A DNA stretch of 64,000 bases from Commensalibacter nepenthis (GCF_029953305.1 NZ_JASBAN010000001.1:868001-932000), one strand, 5' to 3'. Positions 19,146 through 27,225 are shown, counted from the stretch's first letter. Numbers and translations: made by a program. The notes: generated by a model not told the origin, from the sequence alone.

Positions 19146-20156
19146 TTGAGCAACGATACTAACGGTAATGCAAAAACTCATAATTTAATGACTTATAACC
19201 CAGTCTATAAGCCATTTCATTATCCATGGGCATACGATGCATGGTCGACACAACAACGTCTTCACTGGATTCCAGAAGAAGTTCCACTAGCGGAAGATGT
19301 CAAAGATTGGCATAAAAAATTAACCGAATCAGAAAGACATTTAATTACTCAAATATTTCGGTTTTTTACCCAATCCGATGTTGAGGTTAATAATGTCTAT
19401 ATGAAATATTACAGTCAGGTCTTCAAACCCATTGAAGTTCTGATGATGCTGTCAGCATTTTCTAATATTGAAACAATCCACATCGCTGCATATAGTTATC
19501 TTTTAGATACTATCGGCATGCCTGAAATTGAATATTCTGCATTTTTAAATTATAAGGAAATGCGGGATAAATATGACTATATGCAAAATTTCAATGTCGA
19601 CAATCCTTATGAAATTGCTAAAACCATGGCGGTTTTCGGAGCTTTCACCGAAGGGTTACAGCTTTTTGCAACATTTGCAATTTTAATGAATTTCCCACGT
19701 TTCAATAAACTTAAAGGCATGGGGCAAATCGTTTCTTGGTCTGTTCGTGATGAAACACTCCATTGCTTATCTGTCATCAAGCTATTTCGCACTTTTATTC
19801 AAGAAAACCCATCTTTGTGGACACCAGAATTTCAACAAGAACTACGCGATATTTGCGCAACAATTGTTGAACATGAAGATGCTTTTATTGATCTCGCCTT
19901 TGAAATGGGAGATATCGAAGGTCTAGATGCTGCAACAGTCAAGCAATATATCCGTTTCATTGCCAATCGCCGTTTAACCCAATTAGGCGTTGATACACTT
20001 TATGATATCGATAAAAACCCACTTCCTTGGATGGATGAGATGTTAAATGCTGTTGAGCATACAAACTTCTTTGAAAATCGCTCTACCGAATATAGCCGTG
20101 CTGCTACCCAAGGCACATGGGAAGATGCTTTTGAAGATATGATTTTAGATACTTAA
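19146..20156 (+). CDS. nrdB: Ribonucleoside-diphosphate reductase small subunit (class I)
   Basis: 336 residues from the TTG at 19146, chosen because AAAAGGAGAC lies 5 bp upstream; an earlier in-frame TTG at 19092 lacks a site. NrdB houses the diiron-tyrosyl radical used by NrdA. Metal ligands are visible in S-D-V-E, I-E-T-I-H and R-D-E-T-L-H, and the radical tyrosine in I-H-I-A-A-Y-S-Y. No ATP-cone is fused. Separated from nrdA by 1.3 kb containing an IS6 element, where most bacteria have nrdA and nrdB adjacent. Confidence 0.94.
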   Translation: MSNDTNGNAKTHNLMTYNPVYKPFHYPWAYDAWSTQQRLHWIPEEVPLAEDVKDWHKKLTESERHLITQIFRFFTQSDVEVNNVYMKYYSQVFKPIEVLMMLSAFSNIETIHIAAYSYLLDTIGMPEIEYSAFLNYKEMRDKYDYMQNFNVDNPYEIAKTMAVFGAFTEGLQLFATFAILMNFPRFNKLKGMGQIVSWSVRDETLHCLSVIKLFRTFIQENPSLWTPEFQQELRDICATIVEHEDAFIDLAFEMGDIEGLDAATVKQYIRFIANRRLTQLGVDTLYDIDKNPLPWMDEMLNAVEHTNFFENRSTEYSRAATQGTWEDAFEDMILDT

Positions 20157-20171
20157 TGCTAGCAATATAAA

Positions 20172-20199
20172 AAAAGAGGTTAATTATTTAACCTCTTTT
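20172..20199 (+). terminator. nrdB terminator
   Basis: 12-bp perfect stem (20172-20183 with 20188-20199) closed by TTAT, with the descending arm ending in TTTT, 15 bp after the nrdB stop. Rho-independent form. Confidence 0.75.
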
Positions 20200-20208
20200 G
20201 TTAATTTA

Positions 20209-20342
20209 ATTAATTTTTAAAATTCTTCATATCGTGAAGGATCTTGATCTTTTAACCGACCATCAGGTTTATCTAACTCTTTAATTTTATCCATATCTTG
20301 TTGGGTTAATTCAAAATCAAATAACGCCAGATTTTCTTTTTG
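20209..20342 (-). pseudogene. Truncated 3' end of an aldo/keto reductase gene
   Basis: Read on the minus strand, 20217-20342 encodes the last 41 residues and stop of the aldo/keto reductase at 26342-27181. The DNA matches 27056-27189 with one synonymous difference that I could find. Similarity ends exactly at the IS6-family inverted repeat (20343) on one side and about 9 bp after the stop codon on the other. The 5' five-sixths of this copy is missing. It is convergent with nrdB. Confidence 0.85.
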
Positions 20343-21222
20343 GGTCTTGTTGCAAATTTAATTATGTATTTTAGTATGATATAGAAATGGAGTGAGTATT
20401 TATATTTTAGGAACGATTTATGTCTATTGGTATCTATAGCAAGCTTATATTAAGGTCTAAGGATGATTTTAAAGGTCGCCACTTTAGTGGGTTGATGATT
20501 ATCCAAGCGGTAAACTGGTATTTACGCTATTGTCTTAGCTATCGAGACATTGAGGAATTGTTTTTAGAACGTGGGATAAATATAGATCATAGCACGTTAA
20601 ACCGTTGGGTATTACGCTATGCTCCTCTATTAGAAAAACGTTTGAGAAGCTATAGAAAACCCCATTGTGGTGAGGTGAGGATTGATGAAACCTATATCAA
20701 AGTAAAAGGTCAGTGGAAGTATCTATATAGAGCCATTGATAAGAATGGAACTGCTATTGATTTCTTATTAACAGCTAAAAGAAATATCAAAGCAGCACAA
20801 CGTTTCTTTAGAAAGGCGTTTAAAGAAGAGGGTCTATTCGCTCCAACCCATATTGGAACAGATAAAGCATTACCGTTTCCAAAAACCATACAAACCATGA
20901 AGAATGAGTATATCCTTCCCAATCACTGCGTTCATGAAACCAAGAAATCTTTACAACAGGGAATAGAAAATGATCATTTTAGAGTAAAGAGAATTATCCC
21001 AAAGAATGGTTGCTTTCAGTCTTTTCATACCGCAAGGAAAACACTCAAAGGATATGAGGCCATTCTCTGGATTAAAAAAGGACTGGGTTTTAGAGGAAAA
21101 TGGACAATCAACGAACAAATAAAGCTCATTCAAAATATCTTCGGTCTAAATAATAATATACCCGTCTAAATTAGCTAGCTTTATGGCTAATCACAGCACC
21201 ATTCAATATTTGCGACAAGACC
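20343..21222 (+). mobile_element. IS6 (IS26-like) family insertion sequence
   Basis: 880 bp bounded by imperfect inverted repeats: GGTCTTGTTGCAAAT at 20343 and the complement of GGTCTTGTCGCAAAT ending at 21222. It contains one transposase gene. The 8-bp flanks (TCTTTTTG left, AATATTTT right) do not match, so no target duplication survives, suggesting an adjacent rearrangement or deletion rather than simple insertion. Confidence 0.88.
20420..21169 (+). CDS. IS6 family transposase
   Basis: 249 residues. It has an N-terminal helix-turn-helix region (S-Y-R-D-I-E-E-L-F ... D-H-S-T-L-N-R-W), then a DDE catalytic core: D in R-I-D-E-T-Y-I-K-V-K-G-Q-W, D in I-G-T-D-K-A, and E in the terminal A-R-K-T-L-K-G-Y-E-A-I helix. 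Length and layout are those of IS26-like enzymes that act by replicative cointegrate formation. The ORF is intact, with AGGAACG upstream of the ATG, so the element may be active. Confidence 0.92.
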   Translation: MSIGIYSKLILRSKDDFKGRHFSGLMIIQAVNWYLRYCLSYRDIEELFLERGINIDHSTLNRWVLRYAPLLEKRLRSYRKPHCGEVRIDETYIKVKGQWKYLYRAIDKNGTAIDFLLTAKRNIKAAQRFFRKAFKEEGLFAPTHIGTDKALPFPKTIQTMKNEYILPNHCVHETKKSLQQGIENDHFRVKRIIPKNGCFQSFHTARKTLKGYEAILWIKKGLGFRGKWTINEQIKLIQNIFGLNNNIPV

Positions 21223-21360
21223 AATATTTTCAATCTTTTCATTTAACCATTCAGGTTATACATAGTAGGTTCCTAGCTTATATGTAAATGATTTGAGATG
21301 TGTACTTATCACACACAGATAAAATTAATTTGTGTCAAGGTCATTGTTTAGTTGATTTTA

Positions 21361-21408
21361 TATCATCATATAGATATTTATAATCTTTAAATATACTATA
21401 TATAGACA
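21361..21408 (+). promoter_or_regulatory. NrdR-box-like site(s) upstream of nrdA
   Basis: 21393-21408 reads ATACTATATATAGACA, closely resembling the nrdB-proximal boxes. A weaker partner starts 32 bp upstream (21361-21376, about 9 of 16 positions alike). The nrdA start is 90 bp downstream. The remaining 21223-21360 spacer shows no other signal. Confidence 0.45.
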
Positions 21409-21497
21409 ATTAACTATTTCATTGAACAGTTTATGGTATATCGTTAGGTATATAAAGTTCCCTAAACCCTTAATCTTGTTTTACGAGGATATGAGAC

Positions 21498-23420
21498 GTG
21501 AGTCCTGTTGATGTACTTGAAAGAAAACCCTCTGTCGCTGCAAAAAGTAAAAATGAACAACCGATGTTTGATTTTACGGATGCGTTGGCTGGCAATGTCC
21601 AGCTTTATGGAAGGTATCAGGTCAAGCTCGATCATTCTCGTGATGATTTGCTGACCCCTTTTGGCAAAGCGACATTGGATGATCGCTATTTGATGGAAGG
21701 GGAATCTTATCAAGATTTGTTTGCGCGAGTTGCTTCTTATTATGGCAGCGACGCTGCACATGCGCAACGTATTTATGATTATATGTCTCAACATTGGTTT
21801 ATGCCTGCAACGCCTGTTTTATCAAATGGTGGAACGTCTCGTGGCTTGCCAATTTCTTGTTTCTTAAATGAAGCAGAAGACAGTCTTAAAGGTATTGTTG
21901 AACTTTGGAATGAGAATGTGTGGCTAGCATCCAGAGGTGGTGGGATTGGTTCTTATTGGGGGAACCTTCGTTCTATTGGTGAAAATGTCAAACGGAATGG
22001 GAAAACTTCTGGAGTGATCCCGTTTATTCGCGTGATGGATAGTTTGACGTTGGCAATTAGTCAGGGTTCGTTACGTCGTGGATCAGCAGCTGTTTATTTA
22101 CCGATTTGGCATCCCGAAATTGAAGAATTCATTGAATTACGCAGACCAACGGGGGGGGATCCTAACCGTAAAGCGTTGAACTTGCATCATGGTGTATTGG
22201 TTTCTGATGCGTTTATGCGTGCGGTTGAAAAAAATGAAGAATGGACGTTGTTATCCCCCAAAGATCAATCTGTGATTCGTAAAGTTTCAGCACGGTCTTT
22301 ATGGATTCGTTTGTTAACAACTCGTATTGAACAGGGCGAGCCATATATTGTTTATTCCGATACGGTTAATAATGCACGTCCAGAGCATCATAAATTGGCT
22401 GGGTTAGAAGTTAAAACATCGAATCTTTGTGCTGAAATTACCTTACCAACAGGGATTGACCACAAAGGTCAGGAAAGAACAGCCGTTTGTTGTTTGTCTT
22501 CTTTAAATCTGGAATATTGGGATCAATGGTATCAAAATCCTCAATTTATTCCTGATGTAATGCTGTTTTTGGATAATGTCTTACAAGATTTTATTAATAA
22601 TGCGCCCGATGAAATGGCACGTGCCCGTTATGCTGCGTCTCGGGAACGCTCTGTGGGTATGGGCGTGATGGGGTTCCATTCTTTCTTGCAAGCTAAAAAT
22701 ATTCCGTTCGAAAGCGTGATGGCAAAAGTTTGGAACAAGAAAATGTTTCAACATATTCGTCAGCAGGCTGATAAAGCTTCTGTGATGTTGGCAGAAGAGC
22801 GCGGTGCTTGTCCTGATGCAGACGATTATGGGATTAACGAACGTTTTTCAAATAAAATGGCAATTGCGCCAACGGCTTCTATTTCAATTATTGCTGGGAA
22901 TGCTAGCCCTGGAATTGAACCGATTAATGCGAATGTGTTTTTGCAAAAAACATTATCAGGGTCTTTTACGGTGCGTAATCGTCATTTGCGGGCATTATTG
23001 CAAAGCAAAGGGCAAGATACAGATGAAATCTGGTCTTCTATTACGTTGAACAAAGGAAGTGTGCAGCATTTAGAGTTTTTAACTCAAGATGAAAAAGATG
23101 TCTTCAAAACAGCGTTTGAACTCGATCAACGTTGGATCATTGAACATGCTGCGGATCGTTCGCCATTTATTTGTCAGTCTCAGTCAATTAATCTATTTGT
23201 GCCTGCGAATATACATAAAAGAGATTTACATCAAATCCATTATCAAGCATGGAAAAAAGGCGTTAAATCGTTGTATTACTGCCGCTCTTTATCTTTACAG
23301 CGTGCAGATGATGTCAGTAACGTTGCAGTAAAAATGGATGTTTTATCTCCGATTTCCCCATCTACACCAATAGATGGGAATACAACCACTGATTACGAAG
23401 AATGTTTATCTTGCCAATAA
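21498..23420 (+). CDS. nrdA: Ribonucleoside-diphosphate reductase large subunit (class I), without ATP-cone
   Basis: 640 residues from a GTG with ACGAGGAT upstream. It reduces NDPs to dNDPs. The catalytic cysteine set is visible: P-I-S-C-F (near 120), S-N-L-C-A-E-I (thiyl cysteine) and T-A-V-C-C-L-S, plus L-Y-Y for radical transfer and a C-terminal E-C-L-S-C-Q pair for thioredoxin exchange. At 640 residues it is about 120 shorter than E. coli NrdA, and the N-terminus shows no ATP-cone. It is followed by a strong terminator. Confidence 0.94.
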   Translation: MSPVDVLERKPSVAAKSKNEQPMFDFTDALAGNVQLYGRYQVKLDHSRDDLLTPFGKATLDDRYLMEGESYQDLFARVASYYGSDAAHAQRIYDYMSQHWFMPATPVLSNGGTSRGLPISCFLNEAEDSLKGIVELWNENVWLASRGGGIGSYWGNLRSIGENVKRNGKTSGVIPFIRVMDSLTLAISQGSLRRGSAAVYLPIWHPEIEEFIELRRPTGGDPNRKALNLHHGVLVSDAFMRAVEKNEEWTLLSPKDQSVIRKVSARSLWIRLLTTRIEQGEPYIVYSDTVNNARPEHHKLAGLEVKTSNLCAEITLPTGIDHKGQERTAVCCLSSLNLEYWDQWYQNPQFIPDVMLFLDNVLQDFINNAPDEMARARYAASRERSVGMGVMGFHSFLQAKNIPFESVMAKVWNKKMFQHIRQQADKASVMLAEERGACPDADDYGINERFSNKMAIAPTASISIIAGNASPGIEPINANVFLQKTLSGSFTVRNRHLRALLQSKGQDTDEIWSSITLNKGSVQHLEFLTQDEKDVFKTAFELDQRWIIEHAADRSPFICQSQSINLFVPANIHKRDLHQIHYQAWKKGVKSLYYCRSLSLQRADDVSNVAVKMDVLSPISPSTPIDGNTTTDYEECLSCQ

Positions 23421-23443
23421 ATAAAATATTTTAGTAATTTTTT

Positions 23444-23483
23444 AAAAAGTCTTTTCTTTTAATTCAAGGAAAAGACTTTTTTT
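23444..23483 (+). terminator. nrdA rho-independent terminator
   Basis: 13-bp perfect stem (23444-23456 with 23469-23481), 12-base loop, descending arm running into seven T. It ends just upstream of the IS1595 target duplication. Confidence 0.85.
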
Positions 23484-23587
23484 AATTTGATTAAAACTGA
23501 AAATTATTTTTGGTAATTATATACATTTATACACAAAAATATTGACATTGTGTTAAGTTATACTAAGATATTAGTAGAGGTAGCAGA

Positions 23588-24499
23588 ATGATTAAAAAGT
23601 TTAACACTATCATAGATCTTATTAATACTTTCCCAGATGAAGAAGCGTGTATCAAACACCTTGAGAATTTAAAATGGGGTGGCAATATTATCTCTCCTTT
23701 TGATCCAGCTTCAAAAGTTTATGTATGTAAGGGTAATCGATACCGTTGTAGGAATACTAGTAAATATTTCAATGTTAAAACAAACACCTTATTTGATAAT
23801 TCAAAAATACCACTTCAAAAATGGTTTTTAGCAATATGGATTATTACTTGTCATACTAAAGGAATCTCATCAGTGCAGTTAGCTAAAGACTTAGGTGTGA
23901 CGCAAAAAACAGCTTGGTTTCTTCTGCATCGTATTCGCAATTGCTTTAGTTTTGATAATAACAATGTCTTAAACAATGAAATTGAAGTAGACGAAACTTA
24001 TGTCGGTGGCAAGAATAAATTTCGTCATATCTGTAGAAAAGTACAACATTCTCAAGGTAGAAGTTCAAAAGATAAAACACCTGTATTTGGCATGATTGAA
24101 CGTTCAGGAAAATTAAATGCTAAAAAGGTTAATGATGTATCAGCAACAACATTGACAAAGCAAATTGTTAGTTACGCTAATAAAGATGCCACTATTTATT
24201 CTGATGAATGGTTAGGGTATTCACAACTAACTAAAATCTATAACCACGCTATCGTAAAACATGCCAATAAAGAATATGTTAATGGTAAAGTTCATACTAA
24301 TACTATAGAAGGTTTCTGGTCGTTATTTAAGCGCGGCATCATTGGAATTTATCATTCGGTGTCAGTTAAGCATTTACAAAAATATGTTGATGAATTTGTA
24401 TTCCGCTACAACACCCGTAAACACCGGCAAGACCATCGCTTTGATTATCTGCTAACACATATGAGTTGTAGAATGACTTATCAAAGTTTAACGACATGA
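23588..24499 (+). CDS. IS1595 family transposase (ISXO2-like domain)
   Basis: 303 residues. An N-terminal zinc-ribbon-like segment is degenerate (Y-V-C-K-G-N-R-Y-R-C-R-N), followed by a helix-turn-helix (S-V-Q-L-A-K-D-L-G-V-T-Q-K-T-A-W-F) and the ISXO2 catalytic domain: D in E-V-D-E-T-Y-V-G-G-K, D in Y-S-D-E-W-L-G-Y, and N-T-I-E-G-F-W-S with the C-terminal F-R-Y-N-T-R. The frame is intact. The ATG follows AGAGG. The stop codon overlaps the ribosome binding site of the KilA-N gene, so the pair is translationally coupled. Confidence 0.9.
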   Translation: MIKKFNTIIDLINTFPDEEACIKHLENLKWGGNIISPFDPASKVYVCKGNRYRCRNTSKYFNVKTNTLFDNSKIPLQKWFLAIWIITCHTKGISSVQLAKDLGVTQKTAWFLLHRIRNCFSFDNNNVLNNEIEVDETYVGGKNKFRHICRKVQHSQGRSSKDKTPVFGMIERSGKLNAKKVNDVSATTLTKQIVSYANKDATIYSDEWLGYSQLTKIYNHAIVKHANKEYVNGKVHTNTIEGFWSLFKRGIIGIYHSVSVKHLQKYVDEFVFRYNTRKHRQDHRFDYLLTHMSCRMTYQSLTT

Positions 24500-24506
24500 G
24501 GTAGAA

Positions 24507-25346
24507 ATGGAACAATTAGATTTACCGCTTATTCAAAGACAAGAAAATAATGTTTTAATATCGCAACGCGCTTACGACGGTTACATTAATGCTACTGCTA
24601 TGTGTAAAGCTGCGAGTAAAGAGTTTAAGCATTATAATAGTTTATCCACTACAAAGGCCTTTGTTCAGGAACTTTCTTCCGTGGTCGGAATTCCGACCAC
24701 GGAATTAATACAGTCAATACAAGGAGGTGTTCCTACATTACAAGGTACATGGGTACATCCTCAAGTAGCAATAAATTTAGGCCAATGGGCATCACCCAAA
24801 TTTGCTGTTCTGGTATCTAAATGGGTTTTAGAATGGATGCAGGGTGGCGAGAAAAAACACTCAACACTTCCTTGGCACATTCGCAGGTATTTAATCAATA
24901 GAGAAAAAATACCACCTACTCATTTTTCTATGCTAGATCAAATGACATTAAAACTATTAGCACCTCTAGAATCAAGAGGATACTTATTGCCGGATCGAAT
25001 GATGCCAGACATTTCTCTAGGAAAAATGTTTTGTAAATGGCTAAGAAGTAATGGTTATGATCCAGATTCTTTCCCAACATATACTCACTCTTTTGGAGAC
25101 GGGAAACGCCCTAACGTCAATGCAAAACTATATCCAAACGAACTAATAACTTCTTTTAATTTAGAGGTTAATAATTGGATTGTAGATCCTAACAAAGCTC
25201 TTAAATATTTCAAAGATCGTGATAAAGAGTCAGTAATCCCGTTAACCAATTTTATTCTTACTTTACCAACTCCTGAGAATGCTCGTACAGAACTAGACAA
25301 TAAACTAATTACAGCATTGACATACAACCCAAAAGATCAATTCTAA
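24507..25346 (+). CDS. KilA-N domain protein, passenger gene of the IS1595 element
   Basis: 279 residues. Residues ~12-115 form a KilA-N DNA-binding domain: R-A-Y-D-G-Y-I-N-A-T-A-M-C-K-A, then G-G-x-P-x-L-Q-G-T-W-V-H-P-Q-V-A-I-N-L and S-P-K-F-A-V-x-V-S-K-W-V. KilA-N is typical of phage and large DNA virus proteins. Residues ~120-279 form a second part that I do not recognise. It has its own GAGGTAG site overlapping the transposase stop. Its coding sequence includes a 28-bp perfect palindrome (24677-24704). Role unknown; regulation of transposition or a cargo function are both possible. Confidence 0.85.
   Translation: MEQLDLPLIQRQENNVLISQRAYDGYINATAMCKAASKEFKHYNSLSTTKAFVQELSSVVGIPTTELIQSIQGGVPTLQGTWVHPQVAINLGQWASPKFAVLVSKWVLEWMQGGEKKHSTLPWHIRRYLINREKIPPTHFSMLDQMTLKLLAPLESRGYLLPDRMMPDISLGKMFCKWLRSNGYDPDSFPTYTHSFGDGKRPNVNAKLYPNELITSFNLEVNNWIVDPNKALKYFKDRDKESVIPLTNFILTLPTPENARTELDNKLITALTYNPKDQF
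24677..24704. repeat. 28-bp perfect palindrome inside the KilA-N gene
   Basis: Centred on GGAATTCC, with arms TTCCGTGGTCGGAA and its exact complement, no spacer. It encodes residues 57-66 (S-S-V-V-G-I-P-T-T-E) and is far more GC-rich than its surroundings. Confidence 0.9.
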
Positions 25347-25527
25347 ATAAGGTTTTTTAGATTTAATTTTTCTATGAATTTGTAATTATTTTGTGTAGAG
25401 ATGTATATAATTACCTTATTTTTTTTAAAAAGATTTTGCATTATACATTTATATAAGAATATGATTGCGTATATTTCCAATATATTATTTGACAATAACT
25501 ATTTGTATCATATCTGGGTTATATTAG

Positions 25528-26294
25528 TTTCGTGTTGTTAATCCATTATGGTACTACGGATATGCTGTTAATATTTTAATTTCACTTCGTAATGACTGGA
25601 TTGGATATGCGGGGCATCTTTGGTCTTTGACTGTTGAAGAACAGTTTTATTTAGTTTGGCCAATGATTATTTTGTTGTGCAGCTATCAATTTATTAAGAA
25701 TATTACGATTTTTTCATATTTGTTGGCTTTTTATTACCTTTCATTCAGCCGATGACACACCTACAAGGGATTTCATTATATGTTTTACCTTTTATTCATC
25801 TAGTAGCTCTAGGTCTAGGAGCATTACTGGCATATTTTCATGACCGTCATACAGAGTTATTACAAAGTATAAACTTACATCTGTTAGGGGTTTATACTTG
25901 TATGGTTACAATTTTCTTATTAATTTCACTTACTTTTTTTTCTGTAAAAATAGATAATTCAGCACGCTATTTCTTATTTTTATTTGCCAATCTAAGTACG
26001 ATAGCGATTATTCATGAAATGTGGGCAGGAAGACTACGTAACTTTGTCAATCTAATGGAGTTTTATCCTGTTAGAGTGATTGGAAAAACCAGTTACGGTA
26101 TTTACCTTTATCATAACTTAGTACCAGAATTTTTTATCCGGTCGCCATTTTCGCCAAGTTTGCCACCATCATATGTTAATGTGCTAGTATACCTAATAAC
26201 TACTGCAATTATTACTGTTTTGTCTTGGAAATTAATCGAAAAGCCATGCAATTTACTTAAAAATTCAGCAACAAATTTTGTACTACGAATTTAG
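25528..26294 (+). pseudogene. Acyltransferase-3 (OafA/YrhL-like) family pseudogene
   Basis: 25528-25753 encodes a fragment with the family motif G-H-L-W-S-L-T-V-E-E-Q-F-Y-L-V-W-P, ending at a TGA. The following ~180 codons continue in the +1 frame (in-frame ATG at 25752) with several membrane helices and the typical late G-K-x-S-Y-G-I-Y-L-Y-H. A frameshift near 25720-25740 in a T-rich run joins the two. The N-terminal third is missing, and a TAG precedes the fragment. Intact members O-acylate surface sugars or lipids. This copy is very likely non-functional; it follows the IS1595 element by about 100 bp. Confidence 0.8.
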
Positions 26295-26341
26295 CATATA
26301 AAATGTTAATCTAATATTGTACATATTTGAGGAGTATTGTT

Positions 26342-27181
26342 ATGATTGTTATTCCACAATTAGCTTTGAATGATGGTACGAAAATTCCTGCTGTTGGATT
26401 TGGAACTTATAAGCTAAACGGCAGGCAAGGTGCCAAGGATATTATCAGAGCCATTCATAATGGGTATCATTTCTTAGACTCTGCATTTAACTACGAAAAT
26501 GAAGGGGCTGTGGGGGAGGCAGTTCGCCAATGCGGGTTATCTCGAGATAAAATCCAGATTACTTCCAAACTACCAGGGCGTCGTCAACAATATGACCAAG
26601 CATTGGTAACAATCGAAGAGTCTTTGTATAGAGCGCAATTAGAATATTATGATTTTTATTTAATTCACTGGCCTAACCCTCTGACCGGACATTATGTAGA
26701 GGCTTGGCAGGCTTTAATCGAAGCGCGCAAAAGAGGTCTAATTAAATCCATTGGGGTTTGTAATTTCTTACCTGAACATTTGGATACTCTTATCCAAGAA
26801 ACAGGGGTAACGCCTTGCATAAATCAAATTGAGCTACATCCATATTTTTCTCAAGAAACACAACGGGCTTATAATAAAAAACTAGGGATTGTTACTCAGT
26901 CATGGAGTCCGATCGGTAGAGCCAATAATATGTTGCAAAATCCACTTATTCAAGAAATTGCAGACCGATATCAAAGGTCAATCGCACAAGTTATTTTGCG
27001 TTGGCATATCCAATTGGGGGCAGTGCCTATTCCCAAAGCAACCTCTGATGAAAGACAAAAAGAAAATCTGGCGTTATTTGATTTTGAATTAACCCAACAA
27101 GATATGGATAAAATTAAAGAGTTAGATAAACCTGATGGTCGATTAAAAGATCAAGATCCTTCACGATATGAAGAATTTTAA
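26342..27181 (+). CDS. Aldo/keto reductase (2,5-diketo-D-gluconate reductase-like)
   Basis: 279 residues from the ATG at 26342 with GAGGAG upstream. NADPH-dependent carbonyl reductase of the DkgA/B subgroup. The catalytic tetrad is visible: D in F-L-D-S-A, Y in F-N-Y-E-N-E, K in I-T-S-K-L and H in L-I-H-W-P. The late I-P-K-A-T-S coenzyme loop is present. Substrate is not determinable; sugar-keto acids fit acetic acid bacteria. Its last 126 bp are duplicated in inverted orientation at 20217-20342 beside the IS6 element. Confidence 0.88.
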   Translation: MIVIPQLALNDGTKIPAVGFGTYKLNGRQGAKDIIRAIHNGYHFLDSAFNYENEGAVGEAVRQCGLSRDKIQITSKLPGRRQQYDQALVTIEESLYRAQLEYYDFYLIHWPNPLTGHYVEAWQALIEARKRGLIKSIGVCNFLPEHLDTLIQETGVTPCINQIELHPYFSQETQRAYNKKLGIVTQSWSPIGRANNMLQNPLIQEIADRYQRSIAQVILRWHIQLGAVPIPKATSDERQKENLALFDFELTQQDMDKIKELDKPDGRLKDQDPSRYEEF

Positions 27182-27225
27182 AAATTAATCTGTAGGAATT
27201 GATCGGGTTGTTTAGGAGACTCGCG

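Larger units (their letters stand above)
23504..25423 (+). mobile_element. Complete IS1595-family element with KilA-N passenger gene, including target duplications
   Basis: The element proper is 23512-25415 (1904 bp). Its ends are inverted repeats matching at 25 of 27 positions (23512-23538 and 25389-25415), beginning GGTAATTATATACAT. It is flanked by perfect 8-bp duplications TTATTTTT at 23504-23511 and 25416-25423, the size expected for IS1595 elements. It carries a transposase and, 7 bp behind, a KilA-N gene, both inside the repeats. A promoter-like TTGACA (23542-23547) and TAAGAT (23564-23569), spacing 16, precede the transposase. Confidence 0.92.

Noticed and set aside
20335-21230. Target duplication around the IS6-family element
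   Set aside because: The 8-bp flanks TCTTTTTG and AATATTTT do not match in any register I tried near the inverted repeat ends.
24507-25346. KilA-N gene as evidence of a prophage
   Set aside because: No other phage gene is present, and the gene lies inside the inverted repeats of the IS1595 element, which explains its presence.
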